From assembly GCF_016863635.1 (NCBI RefSeq), contig NZ_BOPG01000043.1:119353-183352 (forward strand): a stretch of DNA of 64,000 bases, written 5' to 3'. A program made the position numbers and the translations under genes. Shown one piece after another: positions 7,445 to 15,868 of this stretch. The stretch's first letter is position 1; each line of letters opens with the position of its first letter. Below the pieces are notes generated by a model. That model saw nothing but the letters and a program-made list of their open reading frames with translations, made no database searches and was not told where the DNA came from. The DNA is from Virgisporangium aurantiacum (lineage in GTDB: Bacteria; Actinomycetota; Actinomycetes; Mycobacteriales; Micromonosporaceae).

Positions 7445-8605
7445 TCAAGCGGGGCGCGCCAGGCGGTAGCCCTGGTCGATCGCCTCCACGTGCCCCAGGG
7501 CCACCAGCATCGGCAGGGACCGGCGGGCGTCGCGGCCGCTCACTCCGGCCGCGGCGGCGATCTCTTCGGCCGGCAGGGGCTTGCGGATCGGTACGCCCTC
7601 GAGGACCTGCCGGCTCGTCGGGTCGAGGCGGTCGTGCGGGCGTTCCGGCGTCGACGGTAGCGGGGCGAGATCGGTGCCGATGCGTCCGACCTCCTCGATG
7701 ACGTGGGCCACCGACGCCACCGCCCGGGCGCCCTCGATCCGGAGTTCCTCGTGGCAACCGGCCGACATCGCCGACGTCACCGGGCCCGGCACCACGAGGG
7801 CCGGCCGGCCCAGCAGCCGTGCGCGGCCGAGCGTCTGCCGGGCGCCGCTGCGGTGGGCCGCCTCCACCAGGACCGTGCCGGCCGACGACGCGGCGATCAC
7901 GCGGTTGCGGATGAGGAAGCGGAGCTTGTACGGCGGCGCGTCGGGCGGCCATTCGCTGATCACCAGGCCCTCCTCGCCGATCCGTTCGAACATGCCGGTA
8001 TGGCTGACCGGGTACGGGCGGTTGATGCCGCAGGCGAGTACCGCGACGGTGACGCCGCCCGTGGCCAGAGCGGCCCGGTGCGCCGCGCCGTCGATGCCCA
8101 GGGCGCCGCCGGACACCACCGTCCAGCCGCTCTCGGCCAGGCCGTGGGCCAGGTCGCCGGCGACGTAGTTGCCGTATCCGGTGGCGGCCCGCGCACCGAC
8201 GATCGCGACCGAGCGGGCCAGCGCATGGTCGAGCCGGTGCGGGCCGCGGACCCACAGCGCCAGCGGCGGGTCGGTGTCGCGGTCGGCCACCTGACCGGTG
8301 TAGCCGCGGCTGATCCGGACCAGGTGGGCGAGCTGGGACGGCCACTCCTCGTCGTCGGGGCAGACGATCCGGACGCCCAGCCGGTCGGCATCGTCGAGCA
8401 GGCGTGCGCCGAAGGCCTCCACGGCCGGCAGGCGCAGCGGCTCGCCCAGCCGGGTGGTGGCCGCGCCGACCAGCTGCTCGGAGACGCGTTCCGAGCACAG
8501 CGCGTCGGCTGCAACGTACGGCCCGACCCGGCGCACGATCTGCCCGAGTTCGCGGTTGCCGGGCTCGACAAGAGCGCTCAGGCCGACGTAGAGCTCGCGG
8601 GTCAT
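7445..8605 (-). CDS. dprA: DNA-processing protein DprA
   Basis: DprA loads RecA on incoming single-stranded DNA during transformation. The 386-residue product has an N-terminal helical region, the central Rossmann-like DNA-binding domain (IVGARAATGYGNYVAGDLAH, SGGALGIDGAAHRAAL) and a C-terminal winged helix (residues about 315-375, EEIAAAAGVSGRDARRSLPML). The ATG at 8605 has a strong ribosome binding site (GGAGGGG) and overlaps the comM stop by four bases. Order comM-dprA-xerC on one strand matches other actinobacteria, where natural transformation is mostly unproven, so a general recombination role is also possible. Confidence 0.95.
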   Translation of the reverse strand: MTRELYVGLSALVEPGNRELGQIVRRVGPYVAADALCSERVSEQLVGAATTRLGEPLRLPAVEAFGARLLDDADRLGVRIVCPDDEEWPSQLAHLVRISRGYTGQVADRDTDPPLALWVRGPHRLDHALARSVAIVGARAATGYGNYVAGDLAHGLAESGWTVVSGGALGIDGAAHRAALATGGVTVAVLACGINRPYPVSHTGMFERIGEEGLVISEWPPDAPPYKLRFLIRNRVIAASSAGTVLVEAAHRSGARQTLGRARLLGRPALVVPGPVTSAMSAGCHEELRIEGARAVASVAHVIEEVGRIGTDLAPLPSTPERPHDRLDPTSRQVLEGVPIRKPLPAEEIAAAAGVSGRDARRSLPMLVALGHVEAIDQGYRLARPA

Positions 8606-10104
8606 CGGGTTCCCCTCCGTAGGTCGAGTGCTTCGCAGACGTCGTTGAGGTCGGGGAACGCGCGGCCGTCGAGGTCGCTCATGGTCCACGCGACGCGCAG
8701 CACCCGGTTGTGTCCGCGGGCCGAGATGAGGCCGCGGTCGAGGTCTTTCGCCAGCGGCGCGGTGGCCTCCCGGGCCAGCCGGAACCGGGCGTCGCGCAGC
8801 GTGCGGGCCGGCACCCCGGCGTTCGTGGCGTTCCACCGCTCCGCGGCGGCCGCACGGGCCGTGGCCACCCGGGCCGCCACCGCCGCCGACGACTCGCCGG
8901 CCTCCGCACCGAGGACCGCCGCCGGCCGGGCCGGTGTGAGCTTCACTTGGAGGTCGATCCGATCGAGCAGCGGACCCGATAGCCGGCTCAAATAACGGCG
9001 ACGCACCCAGGGCGAACAGTCGCAGTACTGGTCGCCACCGGGACGGGCGCAGGGACACGGGTTAGCCGCTAGGACGAGCTGTATACGGGCCGGATACTCC
9101 CTCTCCGCCCGGGAGCGGCTGATCCGTACCACGCCTTCTTCCAACGGCTGTCGCAACGCCTCCAGAGCCGCAACGCTGAACTCTGGTGCTTCGTCCAGAA
9201 ACAGGACTCCGTTATGAGCACGGGTCAATGCGCCTGGCCGACCTATTCCATGGCCACCGCCGACCATTGCCGCGACCGATGCGGTGTGGTGTGGGGCCTG
9301 GAACGGCGGACGGCGGATCAATGGACATTCAGGCGGCAGCGCGCCAACGAGTGAGTGCACCGCCGTCACCTCCAGCGCCTCTTCGTCGGACAGCGGCGGC
9401 AGGAGACCGGGCAGGCGCTGGGCCAGCATCGATTTTCCGGCGCCGGGCGGGCCGAACAGGGCCAGGTTGTGTCCGCCGGCGGCGGCCAGTTCGACGGCGC
9501 GGCGGCCGCGATCCTGCCCGAGGACATCGGCCAGGTCGGGACCGTCGGGCGGCGCCGGCAGCGCGACGCTGGGCGGATCGAGCAGGGGACCGTCGCAGCG
9601 GAGGAAGTCGATGAAACGCAGCAGCGTGTCGGTGGCCTGCACGACGATGCCCGGCACCAGTGCGGCCTCGGCGGCGTTCGCGACCGGGACCACCGCGTAG
9701 CGCAGCCCTTCGCGCATCGCCGCGACCACCGCCGGCAGCACGCCCCGCACCGGCCGCACCGCGCCGTCGAGGCCCAGCTCGCCGATGAGCACCGCCTCGC
9801 GCAGCGGCTCGGCCGGGATGACGCCGGCGGCCGCCAGCAGGGACGCCGCGATGGCGAGATCGAACGACGACCCGTGCTTGGGCAGGTGGGCCGGCAGCAG
9901 GTTGACGGTGAGCCGCCGCTGCGGCCAGGCCTCGCCGGAGTTGACGACGGCCGCGCGCACCCTGTCGCGCGCCTGCGACAGAGCCGCGTCGGGCAGGCCG
10001 GTGAGGACCAGCGACGGCAGCCCCTTGGCCACGTCGGACTCGACGACGACCACCTGGCCCACCATCCCGACCAGGGCGACCGCCCGGACCTGTGCATAAC
10101 TCAT
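8602..10104 (-). CDS. comM: YifB/ComM-family Mg-chelatase-like AAA+ ATPase
   Basis: A 500-residue hexameric AAA+ helicase-like protein; ComM helps branch migration during transformation in some bacteria. Domains in order: an N-terminal ChlI-like domain (about residues 1-170, LVLTGLPDAALSQARDRVRAA), an AAA+ core with Walker A GPPGAGKSML near residue 220 and Walker B FLDEAPEF, and the C-terminal Mg-chelatase domain. A four-cysteine cluster (PCPCARPGGDQYCDC) suggests a zinc knuckle. The start ATG at 10104 (MSYAQVRAVALVG) matches the family. It is coupled to dprA by ATGA overlap. A 75-base spacer with REP-like hairpins separates it from yraN. Confidence 0.95.
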   Translation of the reverse strand: MSYAQVRAVALVGMVGQVVVVESDVAKGLPSLVLTGLPDAALSQARDRVRAAVVNSGEAWPQRRLTVNLLPAHLPKHGSSFDLAIAASLLAAAGVIPAEPLREAVLIGELGLDGAVRPVRGVLPAVVAAMREGLRYAVVPVANAAEAALVPGIVVQATDTLLRFIDFLRCDGPLLDPPSVALPAPPDGPDLADVLGQDRGRRAVELAAAGGHNLALFGPPGAGKSMLAQRLPGLLPPLSDEEALEVTAVHSLVGALPPECPLIRRPPFQAPHHTASVAAMVGGGHGIGRPGALTRAHNGVLFLDEAPEFSVAALEALRQPLEEGVVRISRSRAEREYPARIQLVLAANPCPCARPGGDQYCDCSPWVRRRYLSRLSGPLLDRIDLQVKLTPARPAAVLGAEAGESSAAVAARVATARAAAAERWNATNAGVPARTLRDARFRLAREATAPLAKDLDRGLISARGHNRVLRVAWTMSDLDGRAFPDLNDVCEALDLRRGTR

Positions 10105-10176
10105 GCGATCGCCTCGCTCCGCTCGGCGATGCATTCGCGGGCACTGCGTTGATGATTCGCTCGCTGACGCTCGCTC
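10103..10176. repeat. REP-like inverted and direct repeats between yraN and comM
   Basis: ATCGCC (10108-10113) and GGCGAT (10125-10130) form a hairpin that extends outward as ATGC/GCAT with one bulge. Further right, CGCTCGCT occurs twice in tandem around 10158-10175. Short palindromes of this kind recur between actinomycete genes. They may affect mRNA stability between yraN and comM. Confidence 0.4.
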
Positions 10177-10179
10177 ATG

Positions 10180-10542
10180 TCAGAACGCCGCCCGCACGTG
10201 CTCGATCAGCGCCGGCCCGCTGCGCGGGCGCAGGACGCTCACCACGTCGAACCGGATCGCCTCGTGGTGACCCGGGTGCGCGGCCAGCCACCGCAGGGCC
10301 AGCCGGCGTAGCCGGTGCCGTTTCGCGGGCACGACAGCCTCCGCCGGCAGCCCGAACTCCCGGTCGCGGCGGGTCTTGACCTCGATGAACACGATCTCGT
10401 TCGCGTCGCGGGCGACGATGTCGAGCTCGCCGTCGGCGCATCGCCAGTTGAGGTCGAGTACCTGCATGCCCGCCTCGTTGACCAGGTAGGCGGCGGCCCG
10501 ACGTTCGCCGTACGCGCCGACCGCGTTGCTCGCCAGTGACAT
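10180..10542 (-). CDS. yraN: YraN/UPF0102 family nuclease-like protein
   Basis: A 120-residue protein of the UPF0102 family with a PD-(D/E)XK endonuclease-like fold. The motif is seen as CADGELDIVARDANEIVFIEVKTR, with the acidic residues and EVK lysine in place, preceded by GAYGERRAAAYL. The biological role is not established; related proteins lie near DNA repair and uptake genes, as here with comM and dprA. It is probably the first gene of the yraN-comM-dprA-xerC minus-strand block. Confidence 0.93.
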   Translation of the reverse strand: MSLASNAVGAYGERRAAAYLVNEAGMQVLDLNWRCADGELDIVARDANEIVFIEVKTRRDREFGLPAEAVVPAKRHRLRRLALRWLAAHPGHHEAIRFDVVSVLRPRSGPALIEHVRAAF

Positions 10543-10664
10543 GGCGAAGACGATCGCCGTCCGTCAGGTACCGGGCAACGAACAGGAGAACGAGATGTGG
10601 ACAGCGAGGGTGCCTGTGGACGGGTCAACGGTAAGCGAGTTGATCTGCTATGGCAGATACAGGC

Positions 10665-10680
10665 AGTGACTCTCGTCACT
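10665..10680 (+). repeat. Perfect 6-4-6 palindrome upstream of the ACT gene
   Basis: AGTGAC (10665-10670), TCTC spacer, GTCACT (10675-10680). It is a good candidate operator or short stem-loop in the 276-base spacer between yraN and the ACT-domain gene. Confidence 0.45.
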
Positions 10681-10741
10681 TCTTGGCACGACCTTGGGAT
10701 TTATGTACGTGGAGCCCGTTCCTACTGTCAGTACCAAGTAG

Positions 10742-10798
10742 ATGACACACAAGCGCAGAGCGGCGGCACTCGGAGCACCCCGGGTGCCGCTGTGTCAT
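10742..10798 (+). promoter_or_regulatory. Nested hairpin just before the ACT-domain gene
   Basis: ATGACACA (10742-10749) is complementary to TGTGTCAT (10791-10798). Inside it GCGGCAC (10763-10769) pairs with GTGCCGC (10784-10790), directly stacked on the outer stem on the 3' side and separated by a 13-base bulge on the 5' side. It ends 20 bases before the first ACT start codon and has no T-run. An RNA control element for the amino-acid-binding-domain gene is plausible but unproved. Confidence 0.5.
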
Positions 10799-10818
10799 GT
10801 CTGGAATGACGTGAGGTA

Positions 10819-11241
10819 ATGACGCGGGAACGAAACGTCAGGGAAATGAGGATTGTCCAGGCTGGGCGGATGTTGGTGCGACGGCTCCTGGTTCGCCTAC
10901 CCGACCGGCCCGGCTCCCTGGGCAAGGTCACCACGCTGCTCGGCCGTCTCGGCATCGACATCCGCGAGGTGCGGATCCTCGGCCGCGACGGCGCGTACGC
11001 CACCGACGAGTTCATCGTCGCCATCCAGGGCCCCGTGCTCGAAAACTGCCTGGTGGACCTGCTCGAAGAGATGGAGAGCGTCTACGTCCTAACGTTCGAG
11101 GAGGCGAAGCCGGCGAACGGCCTCGTCGAGAACGTCGTCGCGCTTGCAGAAGGCGAACCGGATCAGGCGCCGGCCCTGGTCGACGTTGTCGTAGAAGACC
11201 TGGGTGGGCACCGCGACGACCCCGCACCGCTCGGGCAGTGA
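10819..11241 (+). CDS. ACT-domain protein
   Basis: ACT domains usually bind small ligands, often amino acids, and control partner enzymes. The domain is clear: VRRLLVRLPDRPGSLGKVTTLLGRLGIDIREVRIL followed by DEFIVAIQ and an LLEEMESVYVLTF end. The total is 140 residues, but only about the first 90 belong to the fold. The last 50 residues are encoded antisense to the 3' end of the aminotransferase gene and look unlike any domain, so the tail may be read-through after loss of an original stop. Starts at 10819, 10846 and 10870 are all possible; none has an ideally spaced ribosome binding site. Confidence 0.75.
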   Translation: MTRERNVREMRIVQAGRMLVRRLLVRLPDRPGSLGKVTTLLGRLGIDIREVRILGRDGAYATDEFIVAIQGPVLENCLVDLLEEMESVYVLTFEEAKPANGLVENVVALAEGEPDQAPALVDVVVEDLGGHRDDPAPLGQ

Positions 11242-12255
11242 CCGGCAGTACGAGATCCCGTCGGCACCGGAACCGAGATCCACGGTGACGAAGTACGTGC
11301 CGGAAGACCGGAGAACCCGGAAGCCCGCGGAGGACAGGCCCGCGCACAACCGGTCGCGCTTGGACTCCAGGGCCGCGCGCACGCCGTCCACATAAGAAGA
11401 GCCCAGCCCGAGTGCCACCGCGACCGCCGGTTGCAGCGGGCCCGCGTTCACAAAGGTCAGGAACTGTTTGACCCGCAGGACGGCCGAGACCAGCGACGCC
11501 GGCCCGCACGCCCAACCGACCTTCCAGCCCGTGCACGAGAAGGTCTTGCCGGCCGAGGAGATCTGGATCGTGCGCTCGCGCATGTCCGGCAGCGTCGCGA
11601 TCGGAATGTGGGCCAGGCCGTCGTAGACGAGATGCTCGTACACCTCGTCGGTGACGGCGACCGCGTCGAACTCCTGGCACAGCTCCGCGATCAGCGTGAG
11701 CTCCTCCCGGCTGAACACCTTGCCGGTGGGGTTGTGCGGCGAATTGAGCAGCACCAGCTTCGTGCGGGGGCCGAAGGCGGCGCGGAGCTGGGTCGCGTCG
11801 AAGGCATAGCCTTCGCCGCTTTCGTCGGGCGTCAAGGTGACGGGACGCCGCACCGCACCGGCCAGCGCGATGGACGCCGCGTACGAGTCGTAGTACGGCT
11901 CGAAACAGACGACCTCGTCGCCGGCGTCGCAGAGCGCGAGGATCGCGGCCGCGATCGCCTCGGTGGCACCGGCGGTGACGACGATCTCGCCGTCGGGGTC
12001 GTAGTCGAGGCCCCAGTACTCCTTCTGGTGCGCGGAGATCGCCGCGCGCAGTTCGGGCACGCCCGGCCCCGGTGGGTACTGGTTGCGGCCGTTCCGGAGC
12101 GCGTGCGCGGCCGCGTCCAGCATCTCCGGCGGACCGTCGGTGTCGGGGAAGCCCTGGCCGAGGTTGATCGATCCGGTGCGGACGGCAAGTGCGGACATTT
12201 CGGCAAAGATCGTCGTGCCGAAGGGCTGCATCCGCGTCACCAGCGGGTCACTCAT
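11089..12255 (-). CDS. dapC: PLP aminotransferase, DapC-like
   Basis: A 388-residue class I/II aminotransferase closely resembling, from memory, the mycobacterial protein annotated as N-succinyldiaminopimelate aminotransferase (lysine pathway). The start region MSDPLVTRMQPFGTTIFAEMSALAVRTG, INLGQGFPDTDGPPEML, the substrate-facing NQYPPGPG, NSPHNPTG and the PLP lysine in SSAGKTFSCTGWKVGW are all present. The C-terminus (RFAFCKRDDVLDEAVRRLRLL) is intact, so the 153-base antisense overlap with the ACT gene is genuine on this side. Other substrates such as methionine or kynurenine are used by relatives, so the pathway assignment is provisional. Confidence 0.85.
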   Translation of the reverse strand: MSDPLVTRMQPFGTTIFAEMSALAVRTGSINLGQGFPDTDGPPEMLDAAAHALRNGRNQYPPGPGVPELRAAISAHQKEYWGLDYDPDGEIVVTAGATEAIAAAILALCDAGDEVVCFEPYYDSYAASIALAGAVRRPVTLTPDESGEGYAFDATQLRAAFGPRTKLVLLNSPHNPTGKVFSREELTLIAELCQEFDAVAVTDEVYEHLVYDGLAHIPIATLPDMRERTIQISSAGKTFSCTGWKVGWACGPASLVSAVLRVKQFLTFVNAGPLQPAVAVALGLGSSYVDGVRAALESKRDRLCAGLSSAGFRVLRSSGTYFVTVDLGSGADGISYCRSLPERCGVVAVPTQVFYDNVDQGRRLIRFAFCKRDDVLDEAVRRLRLLER

Positions 12256-12315
12256 GGGGATCAGCCTAGGCCGCCCTCTGGCGAGGTTCCCGCTCCTGCC
12301 CTACGGTGCGAATCC

Positions 12316-13065
12316 GTGGAGCCACAACGAAACGTTTCGGACGACGGCGAGCACCGCTGGTTCGAAGGTGGGGAATGGGAGCGCGGCCGGCACGGCGCGC
12401 CGGGGCCGGGGCCGGTCGGGTCGTACCGCGGCGCCGAGGAGGAGTACACGGGCGCCTTCAGCGAACCGGCGTCGGCTCCACCGGCCCCCGACCCCGCCGA
12501 GACGTCGCGACGCTCGACCGAGGCGATCGACGTCGCCGCTCTGCGCCGGCCACCGGCGGCCGGTCCGCCCGGCGAATACCCGCCGCCCGCGGCGGCCCCG
12601 CCGGCCGAGTACCCACCGCCACCGGCCGGGTATCCGCCGGCCGCCGCGTACACCCCGCCGGAACAGCCGCTGTACCCGGCGAGCCCGGCCGCCGGCGGGT
12701 TCGGCGCGCCCACCGCGGCGGTGCACACGATCCCACCGCCCCATCACCAGCAGCCGGGGCCGGGTCCGTCGATCTACCAGAGCCGCAAGCCGGTGGTGCT
12801 GATCGCGCTCGTGGCGCTGACCGTGCTGTTCGAGATCCCGGCGCTGCGGCTGCTCACCTCGGCGATGGTCGCCGACGCGGTGCCGGCCAGCGGGGTGGTG
12901 GCCGGCACGTTCCTGGTACTCGGCATCCCGGTGTCCGCGTACGGGCTGTACGGGATGCTCGGCGGCGGCCCGGTCACCGGAAACCTGTCGGTCTGGCTCA
13001 AGCAGCCGTTGATCTACCTGCCGCTCGGCGTGCTCCTCTTCCTGTTCGCGGCCCTGGCCGCCTGA
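12316..13065 (+). CDS. Membrane protein with proline-rich cytoplasmic N-terminus
   Basis: A 249-residue protein of unknown function. Residues 1-155 are hydrophilic and very rich in proline, alanine and tyrosine, with repeated EYPPP and GYPPA-like units. The C-terminal 95 residues carry three likely membrane segments (VVLIALVALTVLFEIPALRLL, SGVVAGTFLVLGIPVSAYGLY and IYLPLGVLLFLFAALAA). The GTG at 12316 is the first start after the divergent aminotransferase gene, 60 bases away. The tail could bind cytoplasmic partners as in other actinobacterial proline-rich membrane proteins; this is inference. It precedes rpsB. Confidence 0.75.
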   Translation: MEPQRNVSDDGEHRWFEGGEWERGRHGAPGPGPVGSYRGAEEEYTGAFSEPASAPPAPDPAETSRRSTEAIDVAALRRPPAAGPPGEYPPPAAAPPAEYPPPPAGYPPAAAYTPPEQPLYPASPAAGGFGAPTAAVHTIPPPHHQQPGPGPSIYQSRKPVVLIALVALTVLFEIPALRLLTSAMVADAVPASGVVAGTFLVLGIPVSAYGLYGMLGGGPVTGNLSVWLKQPLIYLPLGVLLFLFAALAA

Positions 13066-13310
13066 CCCGCGGCCTGACCGGCCGCCTGATACCTGCCCGC
13101 GGCCTGGCGTACACTTGCCACCGGCGACCACCTCAGGTGGTCGACCTCGCGTGCCCTCCTCCAGATCGACGTTCGGATTCGAGCGGGAGGCGGCGGTCGC
13201 CCTGGTCCCGGGTTCGAAGAACGCTCCGGGTAGCGCGGCCGACGACCGGGCACCAGGGCGGGTGTCAACCGTGTCATCCGCAACAACCAGGGCGAAAGAG
13301 GACAACGACC

Positions 13311-14132
13311 ATGGCAGTGTCCATGCGCGAACTGCTGGAGAACGGTGTCCACTTCGGGCACCAGACCCGGCGGTGGAACCCGAAGATGAAGCGGTTCATC
13401 TTCACCGAGCGTAACGGCATCTACATCATCGACCTGCGCCAGACGCTCGAGTACATCGAGAAGTCGTACGACTTCATCCGCGGCACGGTCGCGGAGGGCG
13501 GGCACATCCTGTTCGTCGGCACCAAGAAGCAGGCCCAGGAGGCCGTCGCGACCCAGGCCATGCGGGTCGGCCAGCCGTACGTGAACCACCGCTGGCTCGG
13601 TGGCATGCTCACGAACTTCCAGACGGTGTACAAGCGGCTGCAGCGGCTCAAGGAGCTGGAGGGCATCGACCTCACCGGCACCGCGCAGGGTTTCACCAAG
13701 AAGGAGACCCTGCAGCTCAGCCGCGAGCGTGACAAGCTCAGCCGCACCCTCGGCGGCCTGCGCGACATGCAGAAGCTGCCGGCCGCCATCTGGGTGGTCG
13801 ACACCAAGAAGGAGCACATCGCGGTCGACGAGGCGCGCAAGCTGGGCATCCCGGTGATCGCCGTCCTCGACACGAACTGCGACCCCGACGAGGTCGACTT
13901 CCCGATCCCGGGCAACGACGACGCGATCCGTGCCGCCGCCCTGCTCACCCGGGTGGTCGCCGACGCCGTCGCCGACGGCCTGATCGCCCGGTCGGGCAAG
14001 GCGTCGCGCTCCGGTGGTGCCGACGAGAAGCCGGAGCCCGGCACTGTCGCGGCCGACGAGCCGCTGGCCGAGTGGGAGCGCGAGCTCCTCGAAGGCAAGA
14101 AGAACGAAGAGCCCGCTCCCGCCGCCTCCTAG
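13311..14132 (+). CDS. rpsB: 30S ribosomal protein S2
   Basis: S2 binds the 30S head-body junction. The 273-residue protein begins MAVSMRELLENGVHFGHQTRRWNPKM, with FVGTKKQAQ, NHRWLGGMLTNFQT and GIPVIAVLDTNCDPDEVDFPIPGNDDA as further signatures; the C-terminal 35 residues are an acidic extension usual in actinobacteria. It is preceded by a 245-base leader without a gene, a usual place for S2 autoregulation, though no specific motif was recognised. A TACACT -10-like hexamer lies near 13107. tsf follows after 29 bases. Confidence 0.98.
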   Translation: MAVSMRELLENGVHFGHQTRRWNPKMKRFIFTERNGIYIIDLRQTLEYIEKSYDFIRGTVAEGGHILFVGTKKQAQEAVATQAMRVGQPYVNHRWLGGMLTNFQTVYKRLQRLKELEGIDLTGTAQGFTKKETLQLSRERDKLSRTLGGLRDMQKLPAAIWVVDTKKEHIAVDEARKLGIPVIAVLDTNCDPDEVDFPIPGNDDAIRAAALLTRVVADAVADGLIARSGKASRSGGADEKPEPGTVAADEPLAEWERELLEGKKNEEPAPAAS

Positions 14133-14161
14133 TCGACGTCGAAGACAATCGAGAGAGAGTC

Positions 14162-14989
14162 ATGAGCAACTTCACCGCCGCTGACGTCAAGCGGCTCCGC
14201 GACCTCACCGGCTCCGGGATGATGGACTGCAAGAAGGCCCTCACCGAGGCCGAGGGCGACTTCGACAAGGCCGTCGAGATCCTGCGTATCAAGGGTGCCA
14301 AGGACGTCAACAAGCGGGCCGGCCGCACCGCCGCCAACGGGCTCGTCGCCCACCACGGCAGCGCGCTGCTCGAACTGAACTGCGAGACCGACTTCGTGGC
14401 CAAGAACGCCGACTTCGTCGCGTTGGCGCAGAAGCTGGTCGAGCACGTCGACGCCACCAAGCCGGCCGACGTGGCCACGCTGAGCGCCTCGACGCTCGAC
14501 GGGCGCAGCGTCGCCGAGATCGTCGACGGCGAGTCGGCGCGCATCGGCGAGAAGATCGTCATCAACCGGTTCGGCACCGTCGACGGCACCGCCGCCGTCT
14601 ACCTGCACCGCAAGGACCCGCAGCTGCCGCCGCAGGTCGGCGTGCTGGTCGAGTACACCGGCAAGAGCGACGAGGCGGCCGACGCCGACGCGCGCGGCGT
14701 CGGCATGCAGATCGCGGCCATGCGTCCGCGGTTCCTGACCCGCGACGAGGTGCCCGCCGAGACGGTCGAGTCGGAGCGGCGCATCGCCGAGCAGACCGCC
14801 CGCGAGGAGGGCAAGCCCGAGCAGGCCATCCCGCGGATCATCGAGGGCCGCGTGGGCGCCTTCTTCAAGGACTTCGTGCTGCTCGAGCAGCCGTCGGTGA
14901 CGGATCAGAAGAAGACCGTCCAGAAGGTTCTCGACGAGGCCGGTATCACGGTGACGAAGTTCGTCCGGTTCGAGGTCGGCCAGGCCTGA
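14162..14989 (+). CDS. tsf: Elongation factor Ts
   Basis: EF-Ts recharges EF-Tu by exchanging GDP for GTP. The 275-residue protein has the N-terminal UBA-like domain (ADVKRLRDLTGSGMMDCKKALTEAEGD) and the TDFVAKNADFV nucleotide-exchange motif, with two core repeats after it. The ATG at 14162 has a GAGAGAG ribosome binding site. It is cotranscribed with rpsB and ends in a strong terminator. Confidence 0.98.
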   Translation: MSNFTAADVKRLRDLTGSGMMDCKKALTEAEGDFDKAVEILRIKGAKDVNKRAGRTAANGLVAHHGSALLELNCETDFVAKNADFVALAQKLVEHVDATKPADVATLSASTLDGRSVAEIVDGESARIGEKIVINRFGTVDGTAAVYLHRKDPQLPPQVGVLVEYTGKSDEAADADARGVGMQIAAMRPRFLTRDEVPAETVESERRIAEQTAREEGKPEQAIPRIIEGRVGAFFKDFVLLEQPSVTDQKKTVQKVLDEAGITVTKFVRFEVGQA

Positions 14990-15001
14990 GTGTCTGTGGA
15001 G

Positions 15002-15032
15002 AAGGGGGTCGCGCCATCGCGCGGCCCCCTTC
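15002..15032 (+). terminator. Intrinsic terminator after tsf
   Basis: AAGGGGG and CGCG pair with CGCG and CCCCCTT around a short CCATCG loop. The hairpin begins 13 bases after the tsf stop and separates the rpsB-tsf unit from pyrH. Confidence 0.8.
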
Positions 15033-15072
15033 CCGTAGCCAGTTGATGTTGTGCGACCGAGTGGGGGATCCG

Positions 15073-15801
15073 ATGACCGCTGACGCCGTGACCGAGCACC
15101 GCCGGGTGGTGCTGAAACTCTCGGGCGAGGTTTTCGGGGGTGGCGCGGTCGGCGTCGACCCGATCGTCGTACAGGACGCCGCGAAGCAGATCGCCACGGC
15201 GGTGCGGCGCGGTGTGCAGGTGGCCGTCGTCGTCGGGGGTGGCAACTTCTTCCGGGGCTCCGAACTGCAGGCCTCCGGCATGGACCGGGCCCGCGCCGAC
15301 TACATGGGCATCCTCGGCACGGTGATGAACTGCCTCGCGCTCCAGGACTTCCTGGAGAAGGAGGGCATCGACACCCGGGTGCAGACGGCCATCCACATGG
15401 CCCAGGTCGCCGAGCCCTACATTCCCCGGCGGGCGATCCGGCACCTGGAGAAGGGCCGCGTGGTGATCTTCGGTGCTGGGGCCGGCATGCCGTTCTTCAC
15501 CACCGACACGGTGGCCGCCCAGCGGGCGCTGGAGATCCACGCCGACGTGGTGCTGATGAGCAAGAACGGTGTCGATGGCGTCTACACCGCCGATCCGCGG
15601 ATCGACCCGACCGCCCGCAAGCTCGACACGGTGACGTTCGCCGATGCGCTGCGGCAGGGCCTGCGGGTCGCCGACGCCGCCGCGTTCAGCCTCTGCCAGG
15701 AGAACAAGCTGCCCATGGTGGTGTTCGCCGCGGAGGGCGCCGACACGATTGTGCGCGCCGTGGGCGGCGAGAAGATCGGAACACTGATCACCGCGGGCTG
15801 A
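15073..15801 (+). CDS. pyrH: UMP kinase
   Basis: UMP kinase makes UDP from UMP and ATP in pyrimidine synthesis and belongs to the amino-acid-kinase fold. The 242-residue product shows VVLKLSGEVFGG, VVVGGGNFFRG, the DYMGILGTVMN segment, FGAGAGMPFFTTDT and KNGVDGVYTADP. The ATG at 15073 has a GGGGGA ribosome binding site; an in-frame upstream start at 15043 would add ten unconserved residues. pyrH-frr-cdsA follows the usual order. Confidence 0.97.
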   Translation: MTADAVTEHRRVVLKLSGEVFGGGAVGVDPIVVQDAAKQIATAVRRGVQVAVVVGGGNFFRGSELQASGMDRARADYMGILGTVMNCLALQDFLEKEGIDTRVQTAIHMAQVAEPYIPRRAIRHLEKGRVVIFGAGAGMPFFTTDTVAAQRALEIHADVVLMSKNGVDGVYTADPRIDPTARKLDTVTFADALRQGLRVADAAAFSLCQENKLPMVVFAAEGADTIVRAVGGEKIGTLITAG

Positions 15802-15868
15802 GCGTAACCTGAGCCAACACCACCCCCGCAGCGCGCGTAACAAGGGATTGAAGGAGGCGACGAACCCG

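Noticed and set aside
6174..8498. 774-codon frame that would fuse XerC to upstream sequence
   Set aside because: The upstream part is an out-of-frame shadow of dprA; XerC homology starts only at about base 7400.
10683..10707. TTGGCA...TATGTA as a sigma-70-type promoter
   Set aside because: The spacing is only 13 bases, too short for a normal promoter.
10597..10809. 70-codon plus-strand frame in the yraN/ACT spacer
   Set aside because: No recognisable protein or good ribosome binding site, and its 3' part coincides with the nested hairpin; treated as leader sequence.
11431..12315. Upstream extension of the proline-rich membrane protein frame
   Set aside because: It lies antisense to the well-conserved aminotransferase; the GTG at 12316 is a better start.
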